DNA of 29,641 bases from DASYAN01 sp036501345 (lineage in GTDB: Bacteria; Chloroflexota; Ktedonobacteria; Ktedonobacterales; Ktedonobacteraceae), in NCBI GenBank assembly GCA_036501345.1, contig DASYAN010000576.1, positions 1 to 29,641 on the forward strand. The letters run 5' to 3'. The notes below the pieces were generated by a model. It saw nothing but the letters and a program-made list of their open reading frames with translations, did no database searches and was not told the origin of the DNA. Shown here piece by piece: positions 1-7,930 of this stretch (positions within the stretch are counted from its first letter, which is position 1; every line of letters begins with the position of its first letter). A program made the translations under genes and the position numbers.

Positions 1-881
1 ATCACTTGGTTTTCGTTGATGATGCGTGTCGAAAGCTTGTGCTGGTAGTCTCGTCTCCGATCCTGGATACGAGCATGCACACAGGCCACCTTGCGTCGTG
101 CTTTCTCCCTGTTCTTGGAGCCCTTCTTTTTCTTGGCATGCAGACGTTGGGCTTTTGCCAGTCGCTTCTCATCCTTGGACATGCGTCAAATCACCGTGAC
201 AGTGTTGTGCTTATACAAGGTCAACACTGTCAAGCAGCGTCACCCACTTGTGACGCATGCCTTGGCATAGTAACGGGGATTGCCCACAGCTTCACCAGTC
301 GAGAGGATCACCATCGATTTGAGACCCAGGTCAAGTCCAACTTGTGCATTGACGACTGGAAGCGGCTTGATCTGCTCTTCAACGAGCAGAGACACAAAGT
401 AGCGATTGGCACAGTCCTTGGAAACGGTGACCGAGGACGGCTTGCATCCTTTGGGAAATGCTCGATGGAAGGTGATCGCAAGAGGCTCATCCATCTTCGC
501 AAGGGTGAGCTGACCATTCTCCCAGGTGAAGGCATTGGAGGCATAGGTCGCCGACTGGTTGCCATGCCTTTTCTTGAAGGTGGGATACTTGGCACGTCCC
601 TCGAAGAAGTTCTTGTAGGCACGGTCTAAATGACGAAGGGATTGCTGGATGGGGACAGAAGAGACATCACTGAGCCAGGGATGCTCACACTTCAGACCTA
701 GGAGCATGGCAGAGAGGTCATTATAGGTTAGCTTTTGACCATGCTGGGAATAGGCGGTTTGGCGGGTGTTAAGCCCCCAATTGTACACGAAACGGCAACA
801 TCCGAACGTTTGCGCCAAGATGCGCCTTTGTTCGTCAGTCGGGTACAACCGATACTTATATGCTCGCTTCGTTTTACTCAC
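1..881 (-). pseudogene. tnpB: IS200/IS605-family TnpB (OrfB), interrupted and cut by the window edge
   Basis: TnpB is the RNA-guided RuvC-type nuclease encoded by IS200/IS605 transposons. The open part (240-881, GTG start) has the typical N-terminus (YKYRLYPT), the CRFVYNWGLN motif near residues 29-37, the YPTFKKRHG motif near residue 100, and the first RuvC block VGLDLGLK with catalytic Asp184. It stops after NPRYYAKACVTSG, where intact relatives continue into the basic helical region. That region is present further down in the same frame (positions 180 to 1, SKDEKRLAKAQRLHAKKKKG through KLSTRIINENQVI). The stop lies inside a 78-bp palindromic insert at 181-258; because 78 is a multiple of three, removing it restores YYAKASKDEKRL. 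The RuvC Glu and second Asp would lie beyond the left edge and cannot be assessed. No tnpA is visible. Confidence 0.85.
181..258. mobile_element. 78-bp palindromic insert inside tnpB (MITE/PATE-like)
   Basis: The segment begins with ATGCGTCA (181-188) and ends with its exact reverse complement TGACGCAT (251-258). Inside is an 11-bp perfect stem, TGACAGTGTTG (197-207) with CAACACTGTCA (222-232), closing a 14-nt loop. The outer arms are of unequal length. Deleting exactly these 78 bases reconnects the two halves of tnpB in frame with a sensible TnpB sequence. It encodes nothing itself. Family assignment is inference: it is small, non-coding and palindromic like a MITE, and no convincing target-site duplication is seen apart from a CATGC that partly overlaps the ends. 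Confidence 0.6.
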
Positions 882-956
882 TGCCTATTTGCCTTGCATG
901 AATTTAGATATATTATATCACACATGTCAATATACAACTATTCATCATACAGGAGA

Positions 957-974
957 AAAGAATGAATATTCTTT
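957..974. other. Short perfect hairpin upstream of tnpB
   Basis: AAAGAAT (957-963) pairs with ATTCTTT (968-974) around a four-base GAAT loop. It sits about 75 bp upstream of the tnpB start. IS200/IS605 elements carry short subterminal hairpins recognised by TnpA, so this may be the left-end hairpin of the tnpB element, but the element boundary cannot be fixed from one copy. Confidence 0.3.
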
Positions 975-1007
975 CATGCAAAAGCGTATCCCCAGTGCCT
1001 AAGCCCC

Positions 1008-1060
1008 AAAAAAGGAAGCGCCTTGTATCCCCATAGCTAAAGCAAGGGGTTTTACGGCGC
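1008..1060 (-). terminator. Hairpin with T-tract: terminator of the methyltransferase gene or IS605 end
   Basis: Read on the minus strand, GCGCC (1060-1056) pairs with GGCGC (1022-1018), and inside it CCCC (1049-1046) pairs with GGGG (1032-1029) around a loop containing TTTAGCTAT. Four bases later comes a run of six T (1013-1008). This fits an intrinsic terminator for the methyltransferase ending at 1099. The inner CCCC-loop-GGGG hairpin with TTTAGCTAT also resembles the right-end structure often found after tnpB genes, so it may be an IS605 end that now serves as a terminator. Confidence 0.55.
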
Positions 1061-1098
1061 AAAGTGATCAAAATTATCCATGGGGAGGAATGGTCACT

Positions 1099-1893
1099 TC
1101 AAAGAGCTCCTTCCTTGGGTATTCCCCATGTGACCGTCCCAACAATCTGGAGAGGAAGTATCCCATCCTGGTGATACGGCGAAAGGAGGGCTCGTACTTG
1201 CCGATCAAACTCCATGACCTTTTGTGGCCCCATGCGTTGCTTGGAGAAGTCACTTCTTGAATGGAGTCCTTCGATAAAATCATCTATCGATTGGATGAAA
1301 GGCACAGAAGCTGTCTCTTTCTCCCCTTGCCGATCAAACAAGCCTCGCATCTCTAGCTCTTGGAGCACGTGAGACGATCGAAGGTTTCGACGTGCGGAAA
1401 ATTGAGTACGGAGGTTCTTCAGATCAGCATCCCAGGGCATTGGTTGTATCTTTCGGTGAATGACTGTGAGGATGCCGTTGGCAGTCAGCATAGCACGGAA
1501 ACGTGGGAATGCCAGAGACCACTCGGTCCAATGAATGCTTGATCCCGCAGTAATGAGTGCATAGGGAGGAGTCAGTGCCACCTCTTCAACTTTGCCAGCA
1601 ATCCAATTCAAGCGAGGATGATCTCCATTGGAGAGGTGTTTGCCCTTCTCAAGCATGGCTAGTGAGCAATCGACGGCATCGACTCGGTCAACGAACTCGA
1701 CACAGTGGCGAGCAATGTCGCCAGAACCAGTGCCGACATCAAGCATAGCCACAGGCTTATCCGTCAGAAGACTGGCGAGAATGTCGAACACCTCCTGGGG
1801 ATAGGCAGGGCGATACCGATAGGAATCAACCACCTGATGATCTTTGAATGCGTCGGCATAAGATGGGCCAAAATGCTCTGGTTTTGGTTGCAT
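1099..1893 (-). CDS. Class I SAM-dependent methyltransferase
   Basis: A cytosolic methyltransferase of the Methyltransf_11/25 type, about 264 residues. Motif I is MLDVGTGSGDIARH, followed by an acidic strand-2 end (VDAVDCSLAML) and the strand-4 region ALITAGSSIHW; TSS-HW is typical of the family that acts on small molecules. The N-terminal FGPSYADAFKDHQVVDSYRYRP block is the usual lid preceding the Rossmann fold. A longer frame begins at 1911, but the ATG at 1893 is preceded by GGAAGGA at good spacing, whereas the 1911 ATG has no ribosome binding site, so 1893 is chosen. The substrate cannot be told. It stands alone, downstream of the lipoprotein cluster on the same strand, with a likely terminator at 1008-1060. 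Confidence 0.85.
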   Translation of the reverse strand: MQPKPEHFGPSYADAFKDHQVVDSYRYRPAYPQEVFDILASLLTDKPVAMLDVGTGSGDIARHCVEFVDRVDAVDCSLAMLEKGKHLSNGDHPRLNWIAGKVEEVALTPPYALITAGSSIHWTEWSLAFPRFRAMLTANGILTVIHRKIQPMPWDADLKNLRTQFSARRNLRSSHVLQELEMRGLFDRQGEKETASVPFIQSIDDFIEGLHSRSDFSKQRMGPQKVMEFDRQVRALLSPYHQDGILPLQIVGTVTWGIPKEGAL

Positions 1894-2034
1894 ATCTGTT
1901 CCTTCCATCATCCAGAAAAAAGCGGAAACGAGGCTGCATAAGCCCTCTATATTATTATAACTATTTCTCGCAAGTGTTCCGGCTAATGAGCTTCAACGAA
2001 TTCGTATATCCCCATGTCTCATGCTCCCATGGAA

Positions 2035-2493
2035 TTACGCCGATGTATAGACCTTGAGCTTTGCTACATGCACAGCGGTGTCCGTTGCGTCTAGCAGTTG
2101 AATATGGATATCCCAATTCCCATCCATCGGAAGCATCCCCTGAGCGCTATAGCGACCGTGTCCATCGGGCTGCAGAAGGACTACTCCCGTTCCCATATCC
2201 ATATCAAGCATGGTCGTAAAGAGTTGTGCCTGCTCATTGGTGACTGGTTTGCCGGTGTTAGCATTCTGCACATCTACCAGAAACATATTCTTCCCAAAAC
2301 GGTTTGGGGTAATACTGCACTGAAGCAGCAAGAGCCCATCAGATGTCTTGAGTGTTGTCTGAAATGAGGAAGGTGTTTTTGTTGTCAATGGCGCTGAAGC
2401 ACTCTCAGTTATACCACAAGCGGCCAGGAGGACACTCGTCAACCCCAGAGTCAAGAGGATTGCAAACGTTGACAAGAAACGCGTGGCTATCAC
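2035..2493 (-). CDS. Secreted lipoprotein with YtkA/FixH-like domain
   Basis: A lipoprotein of about 152 residues, exported and anchored through the lipobox LLAAC after a hydrophobic segment. The mature part has the small beta-sandwich pattern of YtkA-like/FixH-like domains: PNRFGKNMFLVDVQNANTGK, then MDMGTGVVLLQPDGHGRYSA and the closing GNWDIHIQLLDA. Such domains are often linked to copper or cytochrome oxidase functions; here two cupredoxin lipoproteins lie directly upstream on the same strand. Met and Asp residues (MLDMDMGTG) could be metal ligands, but that is inference. The frame opens with an ATG at 2526 that lacks a ribosome binding site. The GTG at 2493 follows GGGAGAGG and starts a compact signal peptide, so it is preferred. 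Confidence 0.7.
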   Translation of the reverse strand: MIATRFLSTFAILLTLGLTSVLLAACGITESASAPLTTKTPSSFQTTLKTSDGLLLLQCSITPNRFGKNMFLVDVQNANTGKPVTNEQAQLFTTMLDMDMGTGVVLLQPDGHGRYSAQGMLPMDGNWDIHIQLLDATDTAVHVAKLKVYTSA

Positions 2494-2607
2494 TTTACCT
2501 CTCCCTTGGAAGATTTTGTCTTTCATATGTTGGAGAAACTGGCATTCGCTCCTCTGCTTGCCATTTCTTGTAGAGAGAGGAGATATACACAGGAGCGAAC
2601 TAGCAAG

Positions 2608-3039
2608 TTACTTTTGCACAATAACGGCTAAGTCCATATCCTGATGAACCGTACAGTAGAAGTGAAATGTTCCGACGGCGTTAAACGGCCCAATTGTGTG
2701 GCGATCATTGCCATTGAACTGTACATTTTCTTTGGGAGCTCCTGTTTCCATCTGGTACTTGGCGATGCCATCATCTCCCCAAGTCCCATTTGCAATCATA
2801 TGAAACGCAGAGGATTCGTCAATCAAGGTGATACTAGCACCTTTCTTGATCATAACGTGATTCTGCACAAACTGGCTCTCATTCAGATAGACTGTATCAG
2901 GTGGTGTGATCGTACGTTGCCTGCTCTGAGGTGAACTGGCAGGAGATGACATGGTGGAGTCCATACCACTCCTACTACAAGCTACAATCAGGAGCGTTAG
3001 CAAACCTATCATCACCATGCACATGAATGACTGTTTCAT
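2608..3039 (-). CDS. Cupredoxin-type copper-binding lipoprotein
   Basis: A 143-residue lipoprotein with signal segment and lipobox LLIVAC (Cys21), then a Ser/Pro-rich linker and one cupredoxin domain (about 45-143). The type-1 copper ligand set is visible: His80 in SSAFHMI, and Cys129, His132 and Met135 in FYCTVHQDM near the C-terminus, the usual position. It probably carries electrons or copper on the outer face of the membrane. It is 84 bp downstream of the larger cupredoxin gene and 81 bp upstream of the first in-frame ATG of the YtkA-like gene, all on one strand, so the three probably form an operon. Partner oxidoreductases are not in the window, unless the nearby membrane cytochrome serves. 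Confidence 0.8.
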   Translation of the reverse strand: MKQSFMCMVMIGLLTLLIVACSRSGMDSTMSSPASSPQSRQRTITPPDTVYLNESQFVQNHVMIKKGASITLIDESSAFHMIANGTWGDDGIAKYQMETGAPKENVQFNGNDRHTIGPFNAVGTFHFYCTVHQDMDLAVIVQK

Positions 3040-3123
3040 AACCTCACAAACCTCAAAAGGAGAAGAGCATAGCAGGTTCTTGCGGCTATTCCTGCTCTGC
3101 CCTCCTCATCTGTGTTCCTCCTG

Positions 3124-4230
3124 TTAGTTGTCATCCCCACTATCCTGAACAACAACCGTGAGCTTCTCATTCGGAAACTGCTTACACGAGATCGTGTAGG
3201 TACCGTTATCTCCAAAGAACAGAAGCTGGTGCTCATTGCGATCGAGGGTAATATCGCCCAAATTGGCATCGGGATTGCTTTCAAACGTCAGGTCGTAATC
3301 AGCCAGATTCGAGAGCGTAATGCTCTGGCCCTCTTTCATCGTCACTGAGGTCGGAATGAAAAAGTACTGGTTCTGAGGATTGGTATAATTGGCATCGAAG
3401 TTTACTGTTGCAACTGGTGCAAAGCCACAAGTAGCTCCAGCAGTCGATGCAACTTGGACTTGTAAGGTGCCCTCAGGGTGTTCCTGGCTTGAAAGGGTAA
3501 AGGTGCCTGCATTTGGAAAGGGAACATACTCAGTTTCGCCCGGATCCACGGTGGTAAAACGGATGCCCGCATCCGGCTTCGTAGTCAGCGTAAACGACTG
3601 TTGTGTGGTATTAATAATGGTCAGGGTGTCGCCCTTCTTGAGGGAAATGCTCTTCTGTTCGTAGGCACCATTTGACCCGATTTTCACGGAGGCTGTAGGA
3701 TCACACTTGCCATTCGTAACGGCTGCGGATGAGGCGGCGTCAGCATCCAGAGGAATCGCGTTGTTGGGATAGGCTGTAACAGTGGCTCCTTGAGCTGCAT
3801 TCACGGTGATTGGTTGGTGCATTCCTGCTTCCCAGTGGCCTCCATAGTGACAACTGAACTCAAGCATCCCTGCGGGAGCAGTGTGGTCAAAAACGAAATC
3901 GAGTGTTTTGGTCTGACCTGGAGCAATGTTATAAATATAGGACAGGGAGTGTTTGTAGACATCGTCCATAATCATCGTTTCGGTTGTCATCGGATGCATA
4001 ATGAGGAAGTCATGATGATGCTTCCCCTCATTGGTCACCACAAAATGATAGTGGACACCAGCAAGAAACATGGTTTGTGGCGAGTGGACATAAAAGTCAC
4101 CAATGGGAATCTTGACCGTTTGAGTGGATGTCGTTGCACTCGTTGTGGCTGTAGAATTGGTACTTCCACATGCAGCCAGTGTAAGGAGCAAAAGCGAAAG
4201 CACGAGAGAAGAAAATAGGCGATGCTTCAT
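3124..4230 (-). CDS. Lipoprotein with three cupredoxin-like domains
   Basis: 368 residues with lipobox LTLAAC (Cys21) and a Ser/Thr-rich linker. Domain 1 (about 36-145) has a full copper set: a histidine cluster at 71-73 (KHHHDF) and Cys127, His132 and Met137 in FSCHYGGHWEAGM, a C-x4-H-x4-M spacing. Domain 2 (about 175-262) keeps the fold pattern (ISLKKGDTLTIIN, AGTFTLSSQEHPEGTLQV) but has Ser where the Cys should be. Domain 3 (about 274-362) keeps the Cys (YTISCKQFPNEKL) but lacks the downstream His and Met. Only domain 1 therefore looks able to bind type-1 copper. First gene of the lipoprotein cluster. A role in extracytoplasmic copper handling or electron transfer is inferred. Confidence 0.8.
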   Translation of the reverse strand: MKHRLFSSLVLSLLLLTLAACGSTNSTATTSATTSTQTVKIPIGDFYVHSPQTMFLAGVHYHFVVTNEGKHHHDFLIMHPMTTETMIMDDVYKHSLSYIYNIAPGQTKTLDFVFDHTAPAGMLEFSCHYGGHWEAGMHQPITVNAAQGATVTAYPNNAIPLDADAASSAAVTNGKCDPTASVKIGSNGAYEQKSISLKKGDTLTIINTTQQSFTLTTKPDAGIRFTTVDPGETEYVPFPNAGTFTLSSQEHPEGTLQVQVASTAGATCGFAPVATVNFDANYTNPQNQYFFIPTSVTMKEGQSITLSNLADYDLTFESNPDANLGDITLDRNEHQLLFFGDNGTYTISCKQFPNEKLTVVVQDSGDDN

Positions 4231-4683
4231 ACCTGCGTATCCTCTTTCTTAGAACAATGGGATGATGTCCTTTTTGCTAAATATACGACCAAGGATGCAT
4301 ATCATTAGCAAGCAGACAGACACCAACAGAGTCCCATATGATGAACGGCGCTATATGGCAGTTCCGGCCCACTTTTGGTTGCATGGGCCAGAAGTTGTAT
4401 TAAACAACGTGTTACAAATTTGTACACAAAGATACATGCGATTATATCAAAGAAGCTTCTCATCTGATGTCTTTTCCCATCCTGCTGGGAGCAAAGTACC
4501 AGCATCTGATCAATAACGGGCCTCTACCCTTCGATCCTCCTAACCAATTTGGCTTTCTCATCAATTTCTCATGAAAGATTGCTACTATAGACAAGGCTAT
4601 TTCTGGCTCGGGATATAACCACTATTCTCTGCAGATTGCACAGAGCCAGAATAGTGTGAGATACTGGTAAAAAGGAGCAAAGG
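4231..4683. promoter_or_regulatory. Divergent intergenic region with structured leader before the membrane cytochrome
   Basis: This 453-bp region separates the minus-strand lipoprotein cluster from the plus-strand membrane protein and should hold both promoters. Near its right end are two overlapping inverted repeats. TCTGGCTC (4602-4609) pairs with GAGCCAGA (4643-4650), and CACTATTCT (4620-4628) pairs with AGAATAGTG (4648-4656). They share bases 4648-4650, so both cannot form fully at once. AAGGAG (4672-4677) is a good ribosome binding site for the ATG at 4684. No gene is seen in the rest. Confidence 0.5.
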
Positions 4684-5313
4684 ATGCGACCTATTGATAC
4701 AACATTGATGAGATCAGTGCTTCTACTGATCCTCTGCGGCCTAGATTTTGTATTTCTGCTAGGAAGCTATAGCGTATTGCGCGTGCTGCACATCTCAGTA
4801 AACTGGGTCACCTGGATTATTGGCAGTTTTATCATCGAGCTCAGTCTAGGAGTGTGCGTGGCAGTCCTCATACCAGGACTGGATCCTGGAGGAGTCGGTC
4901 GAGCTGGCAATCTGGTTGGAGCTCTCTCGTTTTTTATCGCTGTCTATGCAGCTAGCCAGTGGATAATACGCCAATGGTATATAAGTATCAAGCGGCAGGC
5001 TGGAAAATGGGTGGTTCAGGCTTCAAAGAACCTGCTGATGTTCTTGCGCAAGCATCACCAGTTCTTTGGTTGGATCGTTCTGGCAGGAGCTGTCGGACAC
5101 ATGGTCTTCTTTTTCCCTAGCTTGTCCAGTATGAGCGGCTATGAGGAAATCACTGGTTTTATCGCTATCGGTATCCTGGCTCTCTCGGTAATCTTGGGCG
5201 TCTGGCTCTGGATCGAGTCCTCTTGGCGCAAGCGACGCACTTCAAAAGCCGTGCATACGCTCCATTCCGCACTGACTATCGCTTTTTTTGTTGTTCTCTT
5301 CTTACATATATAG
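4684..5313 (+). CDS. Membrane b-type cytochrome, ferric-reductase-like transmembrane domain
   Basis: 209 residues with six likely membrane helices (about 10-32, 40-64, 75-97, 124-145, 155-177, 190-209). Two histidine pairs with identical spacing lie in helices 4 and 6: His125/His139 (KHHQFFGW and GHMVFF) and His194/His208 (HTLHSAL and FLHI). H-x13-H pairs of this kind bind two stacked hemes in ferric reductase/NOX-type and related transmembrane cytochromes. The protein ends one residue after the last ligand, so no NAD/FAD domain is attached and a partner must supply electrons. The divergent cupredoxin lipoproteins are plausible partners (inference). The start is fixed by AAGGAG six bases upstream. 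Heme binding is inferred from spacing only; no family name was confirmed. Confidence 0.65.
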   Translation: MRPIDTTLMRSVLLLILCGLDFVFLLGSYSVLRVLHISVNWVTWIIGSFIIELSLGVCVAVLIPGLDPGGVGRAGNLVGALSFFIAVYAASQWIIRQWYISIKRQAGKWVVQASKNLLMFLRKHHQFFGWIVLAGAVGHMVFFFPSLSSMSGYEEITGFIAIGILALSVILGVWLWIESSWRKRRTSKAVHTLHSALTIAFFVVLFLHI

Positions 5314-5335
5314 AATATTTTGCATCAGATTTTCG

Positions 5336-6421
5336 TTAAAAAACAACACAATTGTCCATATCATTATTGAGCATTATCTCTAATTGGGAAACAAGAGCTG
5401 GATTTCGAGAAACAATGTTCAATTCTGCTAGTTTTCCTGACAAAAATTGACTGAAATTGGAAGAGCCGAAGCTTGCCACCTCATCGGCTAGTAGCACTTT
5501 CGCATGCGTCATGCCATCATGATTTTTATAGTGGTAAACACTTACACCACTCTTGGAGAGCTGTCTCAATGATCTTTGAGTAAGCACAGAAATGCGACGA
5601 TTATTATGCAGAGGAACAATGAGTGAAACTTTTACGCCTCTCTCAACAGCGTTGATAAGTGTTCTCTGCATAGTGTACCCGTACACATACGGCGACTCGA
5701 GGATGACTCTATCCCCAGATTGCTCAATGATTTGCTGAGTTGCTTCAAAAATCAATGATTTGCCCAGCGAATCGGTAAGGAGAAATCCACCTCCATAATA
5801 GACGCGTCTGGCGGGATTCGTTCCGCTCCAAGTCCGATCAAAATCATCATTAAGGAATTTTACGATGCCGCCTTGCATCTTCACCATAAAATCATGCCAA
5901 GCAGCATGATGATCTGCAGCATTGAATCCGCCAACATACGCGAGTTGATGGTCTTTGGTATCAGCGTCGATAATGACTAATTTCTTATGGTCACGCCACA
6001 AACATTTATGGAACAGGAAACCTATGGGATTAGTCCGTTTAACTTGAATACCATTTTCTTGCATAGTACAAAATAATGCTTGCGTAGTTTGCCATTCACG
6101 TCGGATTTTCTGCTGAATGGTGTTCTTCAGACGTGGAATATGTATGAGTTCGTCCTGGTGGTAGAGATCTGTATAGTAATCGACGAGTAATCGCACCTCA
6201 ATTCCCCTCTTAGCTGCCTTAAGAAGTGCATTTGCAATGCGTTGCCCTACGTGATCGGCTTCATACGACAAAAATTGCATTTTTACGCTAAGATTTGCTC
6301 GATGTATTTCTGCCTCTATATCTGCCAATAAATTTTCAGTATCTGAAATTAATTCATATGAAGTATTTGCCTCTTTTCTATCTAAAGCATTATAAAAATA
6401 GTGATTTTTCTCCTTGCTCAT
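5336..6421 (-). CDS. Phospholipase D / cardiolipin synthase-like protein
   Basis: About 361 residues with two HKD motifs, the hallmark of the PLD superfamily: HKKLVIIDAD in the first half (preceded by LWRD, followed by YVGGFNAAD) and THAKVLLADE in the second half (followed by FGSSNFS). Each contributes the His and Lys of a joint active site that cleaves or transfers phosphodiesters; cardiolipin synthases have this same two-motif layout. No membrane helices are seen at the N-terminus, unlike many cardiolipin synthases, so it may be a soluble or peripheral phosphatidyltransferase or phosphodiesterase. The frame can open with TTG at 6427, but ATG at 6421 has GGAAGGA at proper spacing and is preferred. 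It converges on the cytochrome gene, only 22 bp away. Confidence 0.85.
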   Translation of the reverse strand: MSKEKNHYFYNALDRKEANTSYELISDTENLLADIEAEIHRANLSVKMQFLSYEADHVGQRIANALLKAAKRGIEVRLLVDYYTDLYHQDELIHIPRLKNTIQQKIRREWQTTQALFCTMQENGIQVKRTNPIGFLFHKCLWRDHKKLVIIDADTKDHQLAYVGGFNAADHHAAWHDFMVKMQGGIVKFLNDDFDRTWSGTNPARRVYYGGGFLLTDSLGKSLIFEATQQIIEQSGDRVILESPYVYGYTMQRTLINAVERGVKVSLIVPLHNNRRISVLTQRSLRQLSKSGVSVYHYKNHDGMTHAKVLLADEVASFGSSNFSQFLSGKLAELNIVSRNPALVSQLEIMLNNDMDNCVVF

Positions 6422-6586
6422 CCTCAATCCTTCCGAACTATGGTAAAGAGTAGAAGAGAACTATACAATTCTACAATAAACAAATAGGCCGCTCTCTCGC
6501 CATCCCTTGTTTTAACAGAGGTCAACTCTTTGTAGTATAGCCTATTGCTCACAACCAAGGGTGCTCTACGGCCTGCCTCAATGGAC

Positions 6587-7930
6587 TTATTGGTATACTC
6601 TGACGTAATCCACATACATCTTCTGTGGGAAAACGGTGCTGGAATTAGGATCTCCTGGCCAGAAGCCACCAACAGCGACATTCAGAATGATGAAGAAGGG
6701 ATGATCAAAGACCCATTTTCCATGACTTTCAATTGTGGCCTTGGTGACTGTAAAGTAGCTTAGACCATCTACGGAGAAGGAAATGCGGGAGCTATCCCAC
6801 GTCACTGCATAGATGTGATAGGCGTCAGCGAAACGACCACGCGGCAATTTATCAGGTCCGCCAATGCCATTGGAGCCAGAGTAATTGGGACCATGAACGG
6901 TTCCATGAATAGTATTTGGTTCTCGACCGAGATTCTCCATTATATCCATTTCGCCGCTATTAGGCCAGCCAACGGAACCAACATTATTGCCTAATATCCA
7001 GAATGCTGGCCATAATCCTTGCCCATAGGGAACCTTGATGCGTGCTTCAACGCGTCCATATGTGAAGCTAAAGTGACCACTGGTATTTATACGGGCAGAA
7101 GTATACTGGCACGGTCCATACCAGCATTGATAGTTGGCAGGATTTTCCTTACGTGCCTCAAGTACTAGGCTCCCTTGACCATCCAGATAAGCATTCTTGT
7201 TATTGGTATCATACTCTCTCTGGTTATTGCCCCAGCCAGAGCCACTCACATCAGGAGACCATTTGCTTGCATCTGGTGTTTTTCCAGCAAGTCCATTAAA
7301 ATCGTCACTCCAGATCAATTTCTGAGAGGATGGGGGTTGTATCGCATTCTTCTGACCCAGGCTGTTTGTGCTCACATAGACCCGGAATTCATAGAGCGAG
7401 TAGCCCGATTGAGTTCCGCGTTTGCTTCCATACATACGAATGTAACGACCGCTACCAGAGACGTCTAGCGTTTCTATACTGCCATTGCCACTACCCATAG
7501 AGTAGATAGAAGTCCAGGTTTTTGCATCATTAGAGACCTGAATCTGGTAGGCTTTGCCATAGGCCGCTCCCCAACTAAGGACGACTCTACAAATCTTTTG
7601 TACTGAACCCAGATCAATCAGAAGCCACTGTGGATCATTCGAAGCACTTGACCAAAGCGTCTCGGCATTTCCATCCACTACATTGCTAGCTAACGAAGCA
7701 CTATTCTGCACAGAGGAAGCTGCTGCGGGGCGGTTAAGTGCGATATCTGTGGCGTTACAAGTCACGACAGCTGCATTTGCAGGCATAATATGCATTTGCA
7801 AATATGCAGCTATTAACCCAAGAATACTAGATAGAGCAATTGTGATAGTAAGTAATTGGCCTAGCTTGTATCCACGCGATCGAGCATAGGCTGGTACTGC
7901 TTTCATGGCGCTTCTTTTCTCCAATGGCAT
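6587..7930 (-). CDS. Secreted glycoside hydrolase family 16 beta-glucanase with N-terminal discoidin/CBM domain
   Basis: 447 residues. An N-terminal signal or anchor segment (about 22-52, ending near MPANA) is followed by an F5/8-type C (discoidin-like) carbohydrate-binding domain (about 55-187: ALNRPAAASS, NVVDGNAETLW, WLLIDLGS, YSLYEFRVYV). A GH16 domain fills about 203-447. Its catalytic motif is GEMDIMENLG, giving nucleophile Glu327, Asp329 and acid/base Glu332; the extra Met before the last Glu marks the laminarinase-like beta-bulge subgroup. WGNNQREYD, GLWPAFWIL and the C-terminal YVDYVRVYQ are also typical. It probably cleaves beta-1,3 or mixed-linked glucans outside the cell. An alternative ATG at 7906 would shorten the N-terminus by eight residues. 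Upstream lies a TGTCC-motif cluster shared with the next secreted gene. Confidence 0.92.
   Translation of the reverse strand: MPLEKRSAMKAVPAYARSRGYKLGQLLTITIALSSILGLIAAYLQMHIMPANAAVVTCNATDIALNRPAAASSVQNSASLASNVVDGNAETLWSSASNDPQWLLIDLGSVQKICRVVLSWGAAYGKAYQIQVSNDAKTWTSIYSMGSGNGSIETLDVSGSGRYIRMYGSKRGTQSGYSLYEFRVYVSTNSLGQKNAIQPPSSQKLIWSDDFNGLAGKTPDASKWSPDVSGSGWGNNQREYDTNNKNAYLDGQGSLVLEARKENPANYQCWYGPCQYTSARINTSGHFSFTYGRVEARIKVPYGQGLWPAFWILGNNVGSVGWPNSGEMDIMENLGREPNTIHGTVHGPNYSGSNGIGGPDKLPRGRFADAYHIYAVTWDSSRISFSVDGLSYFTVTKATIESHGKWVFDHPFFIILNVAVGGFWPGDPNSSTVFPQKMYVDYVRVYQ

Noticed and set aside
6..629. Plus-strand open frame of 207 codons
   Set aside because: It lies antisense to the recognised tnpB reading frame and has no protein-family features; it is a shadow.
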